NCBI RefSeq assembly: GCF_900117455.1
Contig: NZ_FPHO01000002.1
Span: 1,456,002 to 1,520,001 of the forward strand
Direction of reading: 5' to 3'
DNA: 64,000 nucleotides
From: Hyphomicrobium sp. CS1GBMeth3
GTDB lineage: Bacteria > Pseudomonadota > Alphaproteobacteria > Rhizobiales > Hyphomicrobiaceae
Below are positions 8,748 to 18,632 of the stretch, in pieces. The notes under the pieces were generated by a model, which made no database searches, was not told the DNA's origin, and was given only the letters and a program-made list of their open reading frames with translations. Numbering within the stretch: position 1 is the stretch's first letter; each line of letters opens with the position of its first letter. The translations under genes and the position numbers were made by a program.

Positions 8748-10348
8748 CCATCCAGTCGCCGCCGCCGGGCGTCGCTCTGATCCCGGAGAGTGCACCATTC
8801 ACGCCGGACCAGAGAGCCTGGCTCAACGGCTTCTTCGCCGGCATGCTCTCGCTAGACGGCAGTGGCCCGGCACCATCAGACGCCATGACCGGCGCCACGC
8901 CAGTGGCCGGAGACGGCGATGACGGTGCGGCCCCCTGGCACGATCCGACGCTCGAAATCGACGAGCGCATGACACTCGCTGAAGGTCGCCCGTTGCGCCG
9001 CCGCATGATGGCGGCCATGGCGCAGCAGGATTGCGGCCAGTGCGGCTACAATTGCGAGGACTACGCCAACGCCATCAATGAGCAGGCGGAGCCGCGCCTC
9101 AATCTGTGCGTTCCCGGGGGCAAAGCGACGGCGCGCATGCTGAAGCAGCTCGTAGAGGAGATGGGCGGCGGCGTGCTCGATCCCGACGAGAAGGCCGCCA
9201 AGGAGGGCGCAAAGCCGGAGAAAGCCACAGATGTCCAACCCGGACGTTCGCGCGAGGCGCCGGTGCTGGCGCGCTTCGTCTCCCGTCAGCGTCTCAATGG
9301 AGCCGGATCCGAGAAGAGCACCAACCATATCGAGATCGATCTCACTGAGTGCGGCCTCGACTACGAGCCGGGCGACAGCTTCGGCATCCTGCCGCGCAAT
9401 GATCCAACGCTCGTCGACCAGATCCTCGCTGCCATCGGCGCACCGGCGGACTTTCCGATCGGCGACAAGACGCTGCGCGACGCCCTGATCGAGGACACGT
9501 CGCTCGCGCCTGCGCCCGACGCACTGTTCCTGCTCATCTCGTACCTGACCGGCGGCGAGCGCAAACGCAAGGCTCAGGCACTCGCCAAGGGCCAGGATCC
9601 GGACGGCGACGCCGCGACGCTCGACGTACTCGCCGCGCTCGAGAAGTTTCCGGGCCTGCACCCCGATCCCGAGGCCTTCTACGAGGTGCTGGAGCCGCTG
9701 CAGCCAAGGCTCTATTCGATCTCATCGTCACTCAGGGCCAATCCGGGACGTGTCTCGCTGACCGTCGATGCCGTCCGCTACAAAATCGGAGAGCGCGAGC
9801 GGCACGGTATTGCTTCGACCTATCTCGCCGATCGCATCGAGCCCGGCGCGCATGTAAAAGCCTACGTGCAGAAGGCACACAACTTCGCCCTGCCCAAAGA
9901 CGGCGCGGCGCCGATCATCATGGTCGGCCCCGGAACCGGCATCGCGCCATTCCGCTCATTTCTGCAGGAGCGCCACGCAACCGACGCAACGGGCCCGGCG
10001 TGGCTGTTCTTCGGTCATCAGCGCCGCGCGAGCGACTTCTTCTATGAGGCCGAGCTCGGCCTGTTCATGAATGCCGGCACGCTCACCAAGCTCTCTCTCG
10101 CCTGGTCGCGGGATGGGCAGAAGGTCTACGTACAGGATCGCATGCGGGAAGAAAGTGCCGAGCTGTTCGCATGGCTCGAAAATGGCGCACATTTTTACAT
10201 CTGCGGCGACGCCAAGCGCATGGCCAAGGATGTCGAGGCGGCGCTGACCGATGCGGTCGCACAGCACGGCAAAGTCTCGCCCGACGACGCCAAGGCCTAT
10301 ATCGCAGCGCTCAAGAAGGTCGGCCGCTATCAAGCCGACGTCTACTAG
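8744..10348 (+). CDS. CysJ-like FAD/NADPH reductase with N-terminal 4Fe-4S domain, electron donor to NirA
   Basis: A protein of 534 residues that overlaps nirA by ATGA, so the two are translationally coupled. Residues about 95-125 form a PF04060-type 4Fe-4S domain with C97, C100, C104 and C122 (QDCGQCGYNC, then NLCVPGG). From about 165 on comes a sulfite reductase flavoprotein-type module with FAD motif RLYSISSS, NADPH motif GPGTGIAPFRSFL, and C-terminal YVQDRM and YICGDAKRMAKDV. The usual FMN/flavodoxin domain of CysJ is absent and an Fe-S domain stands in its place. The probable route is NADPH to FAD to 4Fe-4S to NirA. Confidence 0.82.
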   Translation: MTIQSPPPGVALIPESAPFTPDQRAWLNGFFAGMLSLDGSGPAPSDAMTGATPVAGDGDDGAAPWHDPTLEIDERMTLAEGRPLRRRMMAAMAQQDCGQCGYNCEDYANAINEQAEPRLNLCVPGGKATARMLKQLVEEMGGGVLDPDEKAAKEGAKPEKATDVQPGRSREAPVLARFVSRQRLNGAGSEKSTNHIEIDLTECGLDYEPGDSFGILPRNDPTLVDQILAAIGAPADFPIGDKTLRDALIEDTSLAPAPDALFLLISYLTGGERKRKAQALAKGQDPDGDAATLDVLAALEKFPGLHPDPEAFYEVLEPLQPRLYSISSSLRANPGRVSLTVDAVRYKIGERERHGIASTYLADRIEPGAHVKAYVQKAHNFALPKDGAAPIIMVGPGTGIAPFRSFLQERHATDATGPAWLFFGHQRRASDFFYEAELGLFMNAGTLTKLSLAWSRDGQKVYVQDRMREESAELFAWLENGAHFYICGDAKRMAKDVEAALTDAVAQHGKVSPDDAKAYIAALKKVGRYQADVY

Positions 10349-10361
10349 GGAGCGCGGCCCA

Positions 10362-13061
10362 ATGAATGCCCCGTTGCAGGCCAAGCCCGTCAAGACGACG
10401 TGCCCTTATTGCGGGGTCGGATGCGGCGTGATCGCGCGGCCCGACGGCTTCGGCGGCGCGCAGGTGCAGGGCGATCCCGAGCATCCGGCAAACTTCGGGC
10501 GCCTGTGCTCGAAGGGCTCGGCCCTTGGCGAGACGCTGTCTCTCGACGGGCGCCTGTTGCATCCGATGGTGCGCGACGCCGAGGGAACGATGGCTCGCGC
10601 CTCATGGGACGACACGCTCGACGCCGTCGCCAAGGGTTTCCGCGACGTCATCACGCAACATGGCCCTGATGCGGTCGCCTTCTACGTTTCCGGCCAGCTT
10701 CTGACCGAGGACTACTACGTCGCCAACAAGCTGATGAAGGGCTTCATCGGCTCCGGCAACATCGACACCAACTCGCGTCTCTGCATGGCCTCGTCCGTCG
10801 CCGGTCACCGCCGTGCGTTTGGTGCTGACACCGTGCCCGGCTGCTACGAGGACCTGGACCAAGCCGACCTCCTGATCCTGACCGGATCGAACGCAGCCTG
10901 GTGCCATCCGATCCTGTTCCAGCGCATGCTCAGGAATAAGCGCGAGCGCGGCGCACGCATCGTCGTCATCGATCCACGCGCCACGCCAACCTCCGACGAA
11001 GCCGATCTGCTGATCCAGATCGCGCCGGGCACGGACTCGGTACTATTTTCGGGTCTCCTCGCCTACCTCGCGGACCAAGCTGTCCTCGACCGCGATTATA
11101 TCCGCGACCACACCGACGGATTCTCGGAAGCGCTCGCGCGTGCCCGCCACATCGCCCCCGAGATCGAAGCGGTCGCCGAGCAGTGCCAGGTATCCCGGGT
11201 AGATGTCGGGACGCTCTATTCCTGGATTGCCGCTACGCCAAAGACGGTCACGCTCTATTCGCAGGGCGTCAATCAATCGGCGCAGGGAACCGATAAGGTC
11301 AACGCGATCATCAACTGTCATCTGGCAACAGGGCGCATCGGAAAGCCCGGCATGGGGCCGTTCTCGCTGACCGGACAGCCAAACGCGATGGGCGGGCGCG
11401 AGGTCGGCGGTCTCGCCAATCAGCTCGCCGCGCACATGGACTTCGAACCGAGCAACGTGGAGCGCGTCCGCCGGTTCTGGAACGCAGAGACCGTTGCCGC
11501 GCAACCCGGCCTAAAGGCCGTCGAAATGTTCGAGGCAGTGGCCCAGGGGCGTATCAAGGCGCTATGGGTCATGGCTACCAATCCGGTCGTGAGCCTTCCG
11601 CGCGCCGATGCGGTTCGCTCCGCCCTCGGCAACCTCGAACTCTTGGTCGTGTCCGATGTCGTGGAGGCGACCGACACCATCAGGTCGGGCGCTCATATCC
11701 TGTTGCCGGCTGCTGGCTGGGGGGAAAAAGAGGGCACGGTCACCAACTCCGAGCGGCGCATCTCGCGCCAGCGCGCTTTTCTTGTGACGCCCGGCGAGGC
11801 GCAGCCGGATTGGTGGATTGTGTCGGAGGTCGCAAAGCGCATGGGCTTCGCCGATGCGTTTGCCTACACCTCGGCGGCAGACATATTTGCCGAGCATTGC
11901 GCGCTCTCGGCATTCGAGAACGACGGCGCACGCGACTTCGACCTCACGGGTCTTAGCCGGCTTTCGCCCGATGGCTACGATACGCTCGAACCTGTTCAAT
12001 GGCCCGTCGCCACGATAGAGAAGCCGGGCCGCAAGCGCCTCTTTTCGCACGGCGGCTTCTATACGCCCGACGGACGCGCGCGCTTCATCGCCGTTGCCAA
12101 GCCGAAACTTGCCAACGCGTCTGCTCGCTATCTTCCACTACTCCTCAACACGGGGCGGATCCGCGACCAGTGGCACACGATGACCCGGACCGGAAAATCT
12201 CCCCGGCTGGGCGCTCATATCGATGAGCCGCGTATTTCAGTGCACCCTGACGATGCGCGCACCGCTGGCGTCGCGGACGGTGTGTTCGCGCGCGTATCGA
12301 CCTTGCACGGAAGCGCCATTCTGCGCGTCACCATTACGGCCGCACAACGGCGCGGCGAGATCTTCGCCCCCATTCACTGGAACGGCGAGACCGCGTCCGA
12401 CGCCCGCATCGGCGCCCTCGTGCAAGCAGCCTGCGATCCCATCTCAGGCCAGCCGGAGCTCAAGGCAACAGAGGCCACGCTCGCTCCCGTCGAGTTCGCC
12501 GTGCACGGCTTCTTCCTCTCCCGCAATCGGGTCACGATGCCCGATCACATCTGGTGGGCGCGTTCGGCGGTCGAGGGCGGCTTCGGCTACCGCATCGCGG
12601 CTCCGGCCGGAACGATGCATTGGGCTAACCTCGCGCGCGAGCTTCTCGGCGCCGACGAGAGCTACGCCGAGCTACTCGACGAAGGCCAGGGCCGCTACCG
12701 CGCAGCGATTATTCGCGGTGATGGCCTCGAATCCTGCGTGTTTCTCGCCAAGTCGCCTCACGCCCTGCCAGGCTGGGAATGGCTGAAGCAGCAGCTCGCG
12801 TCTCCGACGTTGACCGATGCTGCGCGCCGTGCCCTCCTCGCCGGCCGTGCCCCCGAAGCCGGCAGTGACAACGGCCCGATCGTATGTGCCTGCTTCGGCG
12901 TTGGCCGTAATGCAATCTGCCGCGCCATCTCAGACCAACACGCGACGTCGCTCGAAGCCATCGGCCGCGCACTCAAAGCCGGCACCAACTGCGGCTCCTG
13001 CATTCCGGAGCTTCGCCGGATCATCGCCGAGACACAGCCGCAGGCGGAACAAGCCGTCTGA
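10362..13061 (+). CDS. nasA: NasA, assimilatory nitrate reductase catalytic subunit
   Basis: A molybdopterin oxidoreductase of 899 residues. The N-terminal 4Fe-4S cluster ligands are C14, C17, C21 (CPYCGVGC) and C49 (LCSKGS). Molybdopterin-binding segments include DTNSRLCMASSVAGHRRAFG and LTGQPNAMGGREVGGLANQL. The C-terminus carries a BFD-like [2Fe-2S] domain (CACFGVGRNAIC, then GTNCGSC), typical of NasA/NarB forms that take electrons from NAD(P)H reductases. I chose ATG 10362, 13 bases after the previous stop; longer in-frame starts lie inside the flavoprotein gene. There is no signal peptide, so it is cytoplasmic, and it reduces nitrate to nitrite for NirA. Confidence 0.92.
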   Translation: MNAPLQAKPVKTTCPYCGVGCGVIARPDGFGGAQVQGDPEHPANFGRLCSKGSALGETLSLDGRLLHPMVRDAEGTMARASWDDTLDAVAKGFRDVITQHGPDAVAFYVSGQLLTEDYYVANKLMKGFIGSGNIDTNSRLCMASSVAGHRRAFGADTVPGCYEDLDQADLLILTGSNAAWCHPILFQRMLRNKRERGARIVVIDPRATPTSDEADLLIQIAPGTDSVLFSGLLAYLADQAVLDRDYIRDHTDGFSEALARARHIAPEIEAVAEQCQVSRVDVGTLYSWIAATPKTVTLYSQGVNQSAQGTDKVNAIINCHLATGRIGKPGMGPFSLTGQPNAMGGREVGGLANQLAAHMDFEPSNVERVRRFWNAETVAAQPGLKAVEMFEAVAQGRIKALWVMATNPVVSLPRADAVRSALGNLELLVVSDVVEATDTIRSGAHILLPAAGWGEKEGTVTNSERRISRQRAFLVTPGEAQPDWWIVSEVAKRMGFADAFAYTSAADIFAEHCALSAFENDGARDFDLTGLSRLSPDGYDTLEPVQWPVATIEKPGRKRLFSHGGFYTPDGRARFIAVAKPKLANASARYLPLLLNTGRIRDQWHTMTRTGKSPRLGAHIDEPRISVHPDDARTAGVADGVFARVSTLHGSAILRVTITAAQRRGEIFAPIHWNGETASDARIGALVQAACDPISGQPELKATEATLAPVEFAVHGFFLSRNRVTMPDHIWWARSAVEGGFGYRIAAPAGTMHWANLARELLGADESYAELLDEGQGRYRAAIIRGDGLESCVFLAKSPHALPGWEWLKQQLASPTLTDAARRALLAGRAPEAGSDNGPIVCACFGVGRNAICRAISDQHATSLEAIGRALKAGTNCGSCIPELRRIIAETQPQAEQAV

Positions 13062-13116
13062 TCAGGTCCTCCCGGCCCAATCTTCCGACCCCCACCAGAC
13101 AAACAGAACAAGAAAT

Positions 13117-13158
13117 CGCCATCCCTCCCACCAGCGGTGGGAGGGATGGCGTCTTTTT
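13117..13158. terminator. Strong bidirectional terminator between nasA and the porin gene
   Basis: A near-perfect hairpin has 16-bp arms (13117-13132 with 13136-13151, core CCATCCCTCCCACC) and loop AGC, followed on the plus strand by CTTTTTC. On the minus strand the hairpin is followed by a T-rich stretch. It ends both the nas operon and the convergent porin gene. Confidence 0.85.
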
Positions 13159-13171
13159 CCGTCGGAATAGA

Positions 13172-14467
13172 TCAGAAGGCGATCAACCCGCCGAAGCTCA
13201 CGAAATCCGCGTCCTCGAATTCCGTGAGGCCGTCCACGTCGGCCTGGTAGTGCTGGTACTTCAAGTAGAGCGTCATGGCCGCGGCGTCGATCTCCTGCGC
13301 GACGCCGCCGCCGAAGCGCTCGAGCGTGCTCGATGTGGCGCCAGCAGCCAATGCGGCCGGTCCGAGCTGATCCAGATAGGCAGCGTAATCGCCGTAGACG
13401 ACCGTCGCACCAAGCGGCAGCCACTTTCGCCGGATGCCGGCCTTGACGTAGTAGTGCTCGCTGTCGGGCTCGGTGAAGCCATTGGCAAGCAACGTGTCGT
13501 TGTTGTCCTCGTTGCCGTAGGCGCCATGGATGAAAAGACCGGTCGCGAGGTGCTCCGCATAACCGCCGACCTGGAAGAAATGCGAGTCCTTTGGCGTCAG
13601 CGTCGGCACGAAAGCGGACGTCGCCTCGCTGCTCATCTCCGTATATCCCGCGCCGAATGCGAGTTTGAAGCCAGCAAGCGTGCCCGCATAGCGCAGACCA
13701 ACCTCCCAGAAGTCGTCCTCACCCCAGCTCGCGGAGGCCGAGAATCCGGCAAACACAGGTGTATCGTAGCGCACACCGTTCATAACGATACCATTGCAGT
13801 CGCCGCCGAGCGGCACGCCCTGGGTGTAGCAGAAGCCAAGCTGCCCCCAAGTCAATGGCGAGAGTGCGCCGGAAGCCTCGCGCAGGCGGAACTGCGGGAA
13901 GCCGGCCAGGAACGTGTAATTGTCGATGATCTGCGTGCCGGAGAGATCAGTGAACATCGCCGCGCTCTTGGCGGCATGGGCCAGGCGTCCGACGCTGACC
14001 TTGCCGTAATTCTCGCTTTCCAAATACCAGAAGGACATCTGCGTGTTCAGATTGTCGTTCTTCGTGGCGTTGTTCTGGTTGATGGCGTCGGCGCCGCCAC
14101 CGAACGCATTGCCGGTGAGATCCTGGATGCGCAGCATGTAACCCGCCGTCCAACCAGGGCTGATCGTAGCTTTGCCATTGAACTTCACGTGCGACGTTTG
14201 CGTGGGACCGAGCCCATGCACATAGGCGTTTCGCTCGTCGCCGTCGTCCCAGACCGTGATCTCCTGGGCGATGTATCCCGAGATGGTGAGCGAGACCTTA
14301 CGGTTTCCTTTGCGAGCTGTCGTGGCTTCGAGCTCGGCTATCCGCTCCTCGAGATCAGCGCAGCAATCTCCGCTCAAGTCGGCGGCCCGAACCGCGGGCG
14401 CGGCCGCGAGCGTCGAAACGACCGAAGCTGCAAGCCATCCGAAGGCGTAACAACTTTTCTTATTCAT
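13172..14467 (-). CDS. Outer-membrane porin (alphaproteobacterial type)
   Basis: A protein of 431 residues with a signal peptide (MNKKSCYAFGWLAASVVSTL, cleaved after AVRA). A short coiled-coil-like segment DLEERIAELEATTARK follows, then a beta-barrel with alternating hydrophobic residues starting VSLTISGYIAQEITVWDDG. It ends in aromatic F (GGLIAF), the usual outer-membrane C-terminus. ATG 14467 was chosen; ATG 14476 is in frame and equally possible, since neither has a clear ribosome site. It would allow passive uptake of small solutes. Convergence with the nas operon suggests, but does not show, a role in anion uptake. Confidence 0.82.
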   Translation of the reverse strand: MNKKSCYAFGWLAASVVSTLAAAPAVRAADLSGDCCADLEERIAELEATTARKGNRKVSLTISGYIAQEITVWDDGDERNAYVHGLGPTQTSHVKFNGKATISPGWTAGYMLRIQDLTGNAFGGGADAINQNNATKNDNLNTQMSFWYLESENYGKVSVGRLAHAAKSAAMFTDLSGTQIIDNYTFLAGFPQFRLREASGALSPLTWGQLGFCYTQGVPLGGDCNGIVMNGVRYDTPVFAGFSASASWGEDDFWEVGLRYAGTLAGFKLAFGAGYTEMSSEATSAFVPTLTPKDSHFFQVGGYAEHLATGLFIHGAYGNEDNNDTLLANGFTEPDSEHYYVKAGIRRKWLPLGATVVYGDYAAYLDQLGPAALAAGATSSTLERFGGGVAQEIDAAAMTLYLKYQHYQADVDGLTEFEDADFVSFGGLIAF

Positions 14468-14691
14468 TCCCCTCATCCGCTGATCGATTTCCGATGTAGT
14501 CAGCGTAGAAAGCTTTACCCTCAATCCCAAAAAAGTTCGGCACATCTAACGAGCCGCCAAACCCCAGTGTGGCATCGGCGACGCACATTGCCGATCAGAC
14601 GAGCAATTCGCCCCATGATTGACCAAACGCACGGCGGAACTCTCTCAGAGAGCCGCGACGGACCGACGCAGTAAATGTTACTCTCGCGCGC

Positions 14692-16401
14692 CTAGGAGGC
14701 TCGCTTTCTGTCGGGTGACAACTCCGCACCAAGCCGCTTCAGCGCCTCGGACGTATCGAAGCGATCAAGGATGATCTCGATCAACGCCGGCCCCTGGTTG
14801 CTGGCGCGCGCTTCGGCAAGGGCATGGTCGAGTTCCTCCTCGGTCATCACGCGCCGGCCCCATCCTCCACCAAAAACCTCCGGGAGCTGGTGATAAGCCC
14901 AAGGCTGGATATCGTTGTAGGGGCCTTCATGGATGATGCGCTCGGTCGTATAGCCGTCGTTGTTCATGAGAACAATAATGGCGTTGGCCTTGCGACGACA
15001 GAGCGACGACAGTTCCTGAACCGTCATTTGAAAAGCACCGTCTCCGATGAGCGCGAGCGTGCGGCGCGACGGCGCGGCCAGTGCGGCACCGAGCGTTGCC
15101 GGCAAGGCATATCCGATCGACAGATAGAAGGCCTGCCCGATGAAGGCGACGTCATGGTGCATGACGAGGTCGGCAGCCGCAAAGATCGAATCCCCCGTCT
15201 CGGCAATGACGGTCGTGTCCTGCTCGAGAAAGGCATTGATCCGCTTCATGACGCGGCTGAGGGTAAGCTTGCGGCCAGGCTCGGATATGAAGCCGGTGTC
15301 GAGGACCTGTGAGACGCTTTTGAATGGCGGGTGCGCGAGTCCGCCCTTCGGCATGCGGTCGGCCAGGCCAGTCAGGACGTCACCGATCCAGACCTGCTCG
15401 TAAACATGATACTGGATTTTCAGGCGCCCCGAGTTGGCGAGCACCATATGGCGGTCCGCCAGCCGGGCCGTGTAGATGCCGAAGTTCATGTCGCTGATCC
15501 ACGCACCGAGGCAGAGCAACACGTCCGCGTTCTCAACGATGTCGCGGATTTCCCGGCGCGACATCCCACCCTCGTAGACACCGATGGCCTGTGGATGGTG
15601 CTCAGATATGACGGCCTTGCCGAGCAGCGTTGTGGCAACCGGGAGACCGCTTGCCTCGACGAGCCGCAGAAACTCGCTCATGAGGCCGTAGCGATGCAGC
15701 TCGACTCCGCCGAGGATCACAGCGCGGCTGGCGTTCGAAAGCAGAGCCGTGGCCTCATCGAGTGCTTCCGCGAGCGCATCCGGATCGGAGGGCGGACGCG
15801 CGGGGACGGAGAATGGCTTCAGCGCCTGGCACGGCTGATCCACCATGTCGGCCGGGATCTCGATCATGATTGGCCGCTTCTCGATGAGGCAACGAGCAAG
15901 CGCGCGATCGATCCGCTGCGGCGCCTCCGCAGGGTCATCGAGGAGCACGGACGCCGCCGTGATGTGGCTGAAGGCTTGCTGCATCGTCCCTGAGTCGCCG
16001 ACGGCGTGGTGCAGCAGCATCGAGGAGCGTCTCTGCGTGGTCCTCGGACCACCCACGAGAAGCACAAGCGGGACTTGCTCGGCATAGGCGCCGGCAACAG
16101 CGTTCATGGCGCTGAAGCCTCCGACGCCCCAGGTGACGCAGACGCATCCAATGCCGTTGATCCTGGCATAGGCGTCGGCGGCGTAGCCAGCGTTGAGCTC
16201 GTTGCAGGTGCCGACGAGATCGATGCCCTGCGCGATCAGGCGATCCATGAACGTCAACACATAGTCGCCGGGGACGCCAAACGCATGCCTAAGGCCGGCC
16301 TGCTTCAGGCGCTCGATAAGGTAGTGGGCTACGGTGACAGGAGCGTCCGACAACCTCAACCTCGATTTTCGCGACCAGTGGGACGATTCGACATCCCTCA
16401 T
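14692..16401 (-). CDS. Thiamine-diphosphate-dependent 2-oxo acid decarboxylase (indolepyruvate/pyruvate decarboxylase type)
   Basis: A protein of 569 residues with the three TPP-enzyme domains. The catalytic Glu is in GTCNELNAGYAADAYAR near residue 68. The central domain lies at about 205-350. The C-terminal TPP/Mg motif begins GDGAFQMTVQELSSL and ends with NND. The overall pattern matches pyruvate, phenylpyruvate and indolepyruvate decarboxylases rather than acetolactate synthase. The first 20 residues are non-conserved, and a start nearer the SDAPVTVAHYLIERL segment is possible. The gene stands alone. Substrate (pyruvate, phenylpyruvate or indolepyruvate) cannot be decided here. Confidence 0.82.
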   Translation of the reverse strand: MRDVESSHWSRKSRLRLSDAPVTVAHYLIERLKQAGLRHAFGVPGDYVLTFMDRLIAQGIDLVGTCNELNAGYAADAYARINGIGCVCVTWGVGGFSAMNAVAGAYAEQVPLVLLVGGPRTTQRRSSMLLHHAVGDSGTMQQAFSHITAASVLLDDPAEAPQRIDRALARCLIEKRPIMIEIPADMVDQPCQALKPFSVPARPPSDPDALAEALDEATALLSNASRAVILGGVELHRYGLMSEFLRLVEASGLPVATTLLGKAVISEHHPQAIGVYEGGMSRREIRDIVENADVLLCLGAWISDMNFGIYTARLADRHMVLANSGRLKIQYHVYEQVWIGDVLTGLADRMPKGGLAHPPFKSVSQVLDTGFISEPGRKLTLSRVMKRINAFLEQDTTVIAETGDSIFAAADLVMHHDVAFIGQAFYLSIGYALPATLGAALAAPSRRTLALIGDGAFQMTVQELSSLCRRKANAIIVLMNNDGYTTERIIHEGPYNDIQPWAYHQLPEVFGGGWGRRVMTEEELDHALAEARASNQGPALIEIILDRFDTSEALKRLGAELSPDRKRAS

Positions 16402-16565
16402 GGATTAAACACCGGACTGCTTAACAAGCGATAGAAGGTCTCGTACATAGCGCGCAGATTCCCGTGAAACAGCGCGCGCGTGGCCCCGACAGATTTCGAT
16501 CGTCGCGGGATAAAACTGGCGTAACCCTACGCGATCAGAGAGATTCTGAGCCCTCGTGCTGGGTG

Positions 16566-16892
16566 TCAGTCCGCTTTCGGCGCCAGGGCTCCGCGCGCAG
16601 GCGGAGAAGCCGGGCGGTGCGCCACGCGATCGTAGCACTTTAGCCGAAGATCGGCGTTGTCAATCGCAGCACAGTCCGGCGCGGTGACCGGAGACAAGCT
16701 CTCCATAAGCAGAGCGGCCGCGCCGCCGAGCAGCAACAGCGCAAGCCCCGCTGTCAGCATGATGCGGCTGGCGGCAACCAGCTCGAATCGTCGTCTCCGT
16801 CGATGGTCGAGATGTTCTCCGTATCGGCGTTGTGCATCGATCCGCTCATGCCATGCAGACTCTCCTCGCCAACAAAATAGGAGGCTCGCCAT
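16566..16892 (-). CDS. Small single-pass membrane protein of unknown function
   Basis: About 108 residues: a very basic cytosolic N-terminal part (HLDHRRRRRFELVAASR), one transmembrane helix (MLTAGLALLLLGGAAALL), then a short tail with DCAAIDNADLRLKCYDRVA. The C..I.(D/N)D..RLKCYD pattern recurs in small Rhizobiales envelope proteins, but I cannot name a function. The start is uncertain: ATG 16892 is used, ATG 16919 is in frame, and neither has a convincing ribosome site. Confidence 0.45.
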   Translation of the reverse strand: MASLLFCWRGESAWHERIDAQRRYGEHLDHRRRRRFELVAASRIMLTAGLALLLLGGAAALLMESLSPVTAPDCAAIDNADLRLKCYDRVAHRPASPPARGALAPKAD

Positions 16893-16949
16893 AAAGATTC
16901 GAGGTGGAATGTGGTGCAAGCTTATAGTGGTCGCGTGTTAGCGGCGTCA

Positions 16950-17290
16950 CCCGGCTATTGCCTTGTAGAACGCGGGCTCGCCGTCGACGGCCGCTCGCCT
17001 TGCACCTGGAGCTCCGCCACAGCGCGCTTAAGCGCCGCGCGGGGCAGATGGTTGAGCACGACGAAATTGCAGAGCACGATGTGGAACGCGCGGTCGTCCC
17101 AGGGAAGAGGCTTGGCGAGGTCATGCTCGATGAACTCGAGGCGCGGGCCTCTGCTCTGCCGGCAGGGACGCGCGGAGTTTCGCTGCCTGATCGCGAGCAA
17201 TGACGAGCTGGCCGTTCGAGATATCAATTCCGGTGGCCTCGGGAGTGTTTCGCACCCGACACGCTGCGATCAAAGTACGCTCACGAAGAG
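16950..17290 (-). pseudogene. Decayed SAM-dependent methyltransferase
   Basis: Two minus-strand frames together resemble a class I methyltransferase. One has the motif I-like ATGIDISNGQLVIARDQAAK. The other, after a frameshift near 17155, has FIEHDLAKPLPWDDRAFHIV and then CNFVVLNHLPRAALKRAVAEL, a motif IV/post-motif IV pattern. No intact start or glycine-rich motif is present upstream, so it is a remnant. The rest of 16893-17558 has no convincing gene. A plus-strand frame ending at 17371 with DGSFTIIYEPDGLELCGP looks like part of another lost gene. Confidence 0.5.
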
Positions 17291-17558
17291 AGCATCGACG
17301 GCAGTTTCACGATCATCTACGAACCGGATGGTCTTGAATTGTGTGGGCCTGAGCCCAGGTGGGCAACCTAGCTCGCGTTTTCCCCTCCCAGGTTAAATTT
17401 TCCAGCCGGGTGGGTCTCCACGATGATCAGTCAACTAACGTTGACCTTAATCAAAGAAGTTCGCAGTGACGACGGTAGGGCTGGCCTGCTTTAACATTCA
17501 AGGCCGATCCCGTTGCCCGATATGCGCGGCGCTCTGACACCCAGCCGGAGAGATCTGC

Positions 17559-18632
17559 ATGCAATTCGACTTTGCGTCCTATCGGCTAGCGGCGGCGGCG
17601 GCGCTCGCGCTGCTCGTCGCGATCTACATCGGCTGGAGCGCCTATTCGAACACGGGATTACCGGCCGGCATCGTGAGCGGGAACGGGCGCATCGAGGCCG
17701 TCGAGATCGACATCGCCACCAAGATCGCCGGGCGCATCCGTGAGATCCTCGTCGACGAGGGTGACTTTGTGACTGCGGGACAGGTGCTGGCGCGCATGGA
17801 CACCGATGCCCTCCAGGCCCAGCGGCGCCAGGCCGAGGCTCAGCTCAGGCGGGCGCTGATCGGGGTCGACACCGCAAACAGCCTCGTGGCGCAGCGCGAT
17901 GCAGAGCAGCGCGCTGCCGTCGCCGTCGTCGCACAACGCGAAGCCGAGCTCGATGCCGCCGAGCGCAAGCTGGCCCGCAGCGAGGTGCTGGCCAAGCAGG
18001 ACAACGTCTCGCAACAGGTGCTCGACAACGACCGCGCCAGCGCCCAAAGCGCCAAGGCCGCCGTCGCTGCCGCCGAAGCGCAGCGGGCTGCTGCGGAAGC
18101 CGGCATTGGTGCTGCTAAAGCGTCGGTTGTCGATGCCGAGGCCGCGGTCGAGGCTGCACGCGCTGCCATCGACAATCTCACGGTCGAAATCGAGGACAGC
18201 ACGCTCAAGGCTCCGCGCGACGGACGCGTGCAGTACCGCGTTGCCCAGCCCGGCGAGGTGCTCTCGGCAGGCGGACGCGTCCTGAACCTCGTGGATCTCG
18301 GTGACGTCTACATGACGTTCTTCCTGCCGACCGCCGAGGCGGGGCGTGTCGCCATCGGCGCCGACGTACGCCTCGTGCTCGACGCTGCGCCCCAGTACGT
18401 GATTCCGGCCAAGGCGACGTTTGTCGCCGACGTGGCGCAGTTCACGCCCAAGACGGTGGAGACCGAGGAGGAGCGTCAGAAGCTGATGTTCCGCATCAAG
18501 GCGCACATCCCGAAGGAGCTGCTCAAGAAGCACATCGAGCATGTGAAGACCGGCCTCCCCGGCATGGCCTACCTCCGCCTTGATCCGAACGTGGATTGGC
18601 CGAAGAGCCTTTCGGATAACCTGGTCCAATGA
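17559..18632 (+). CDS. HlyD-family membrane fusion protein of an ABC exporter
   Basis: A protein of 357 residues with one N-terminal membrane anchor ([20 protein letters not shown]). A split lipoyl/biotinyl domain begins with [20 protein letters not shown] and closes with [20 protein letters not shown]. Between them is a long Ala/Gln-rich coiled-coil hairpin (about 90-205). It resembles the E. coli YhiI-type fusion protein. The start ATG 17559 follows GGAGAG. Its stop overlaps the start of the ATPase gene (ATGA, 18629-18632), so the two are coupled. It would bridge the inner-membrane exporter to an outer-membrane channel, which is not encoded here. Confidence 0.88.
   Translation: MQFDFASYRLAAAAALALLVAIYIGWSAYSNTGLPAGIVSGNGRIEAVEIDIATKIAGRIREILVDEGDFVTAGQVLARMDTDALQAQRRQAEAQLRRALIGVDTANSLVAQRDAEQRAAVAVVAQREAELDAAERKLARSEVLAKQDNVSQQVLDNDRASAQSAKAAVAAAEAQRAAAEAGIGAAKASVVDAEAAVEAARAAIDNLTVEIEDSTLKAPRDGRVQYRVAQPGEVLSAGGRVLNLVDLGDVYMTFFLPTAEAGRVAIGADVRLVLDAAPQYVIPAKATFVADVAQFTPKTVETEEERQKLMFRIKAHIPKELLKKHIEHVKTGLPGMAYLRLDPNVDWPKSLSDNLVQ

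Noticed and set aside
14547..16434. Plus-strand open frames opposite the decarboxylase gene
   Set aside because: They are shadows of the minus-strand TPP enzyme, whose motifs are complete.
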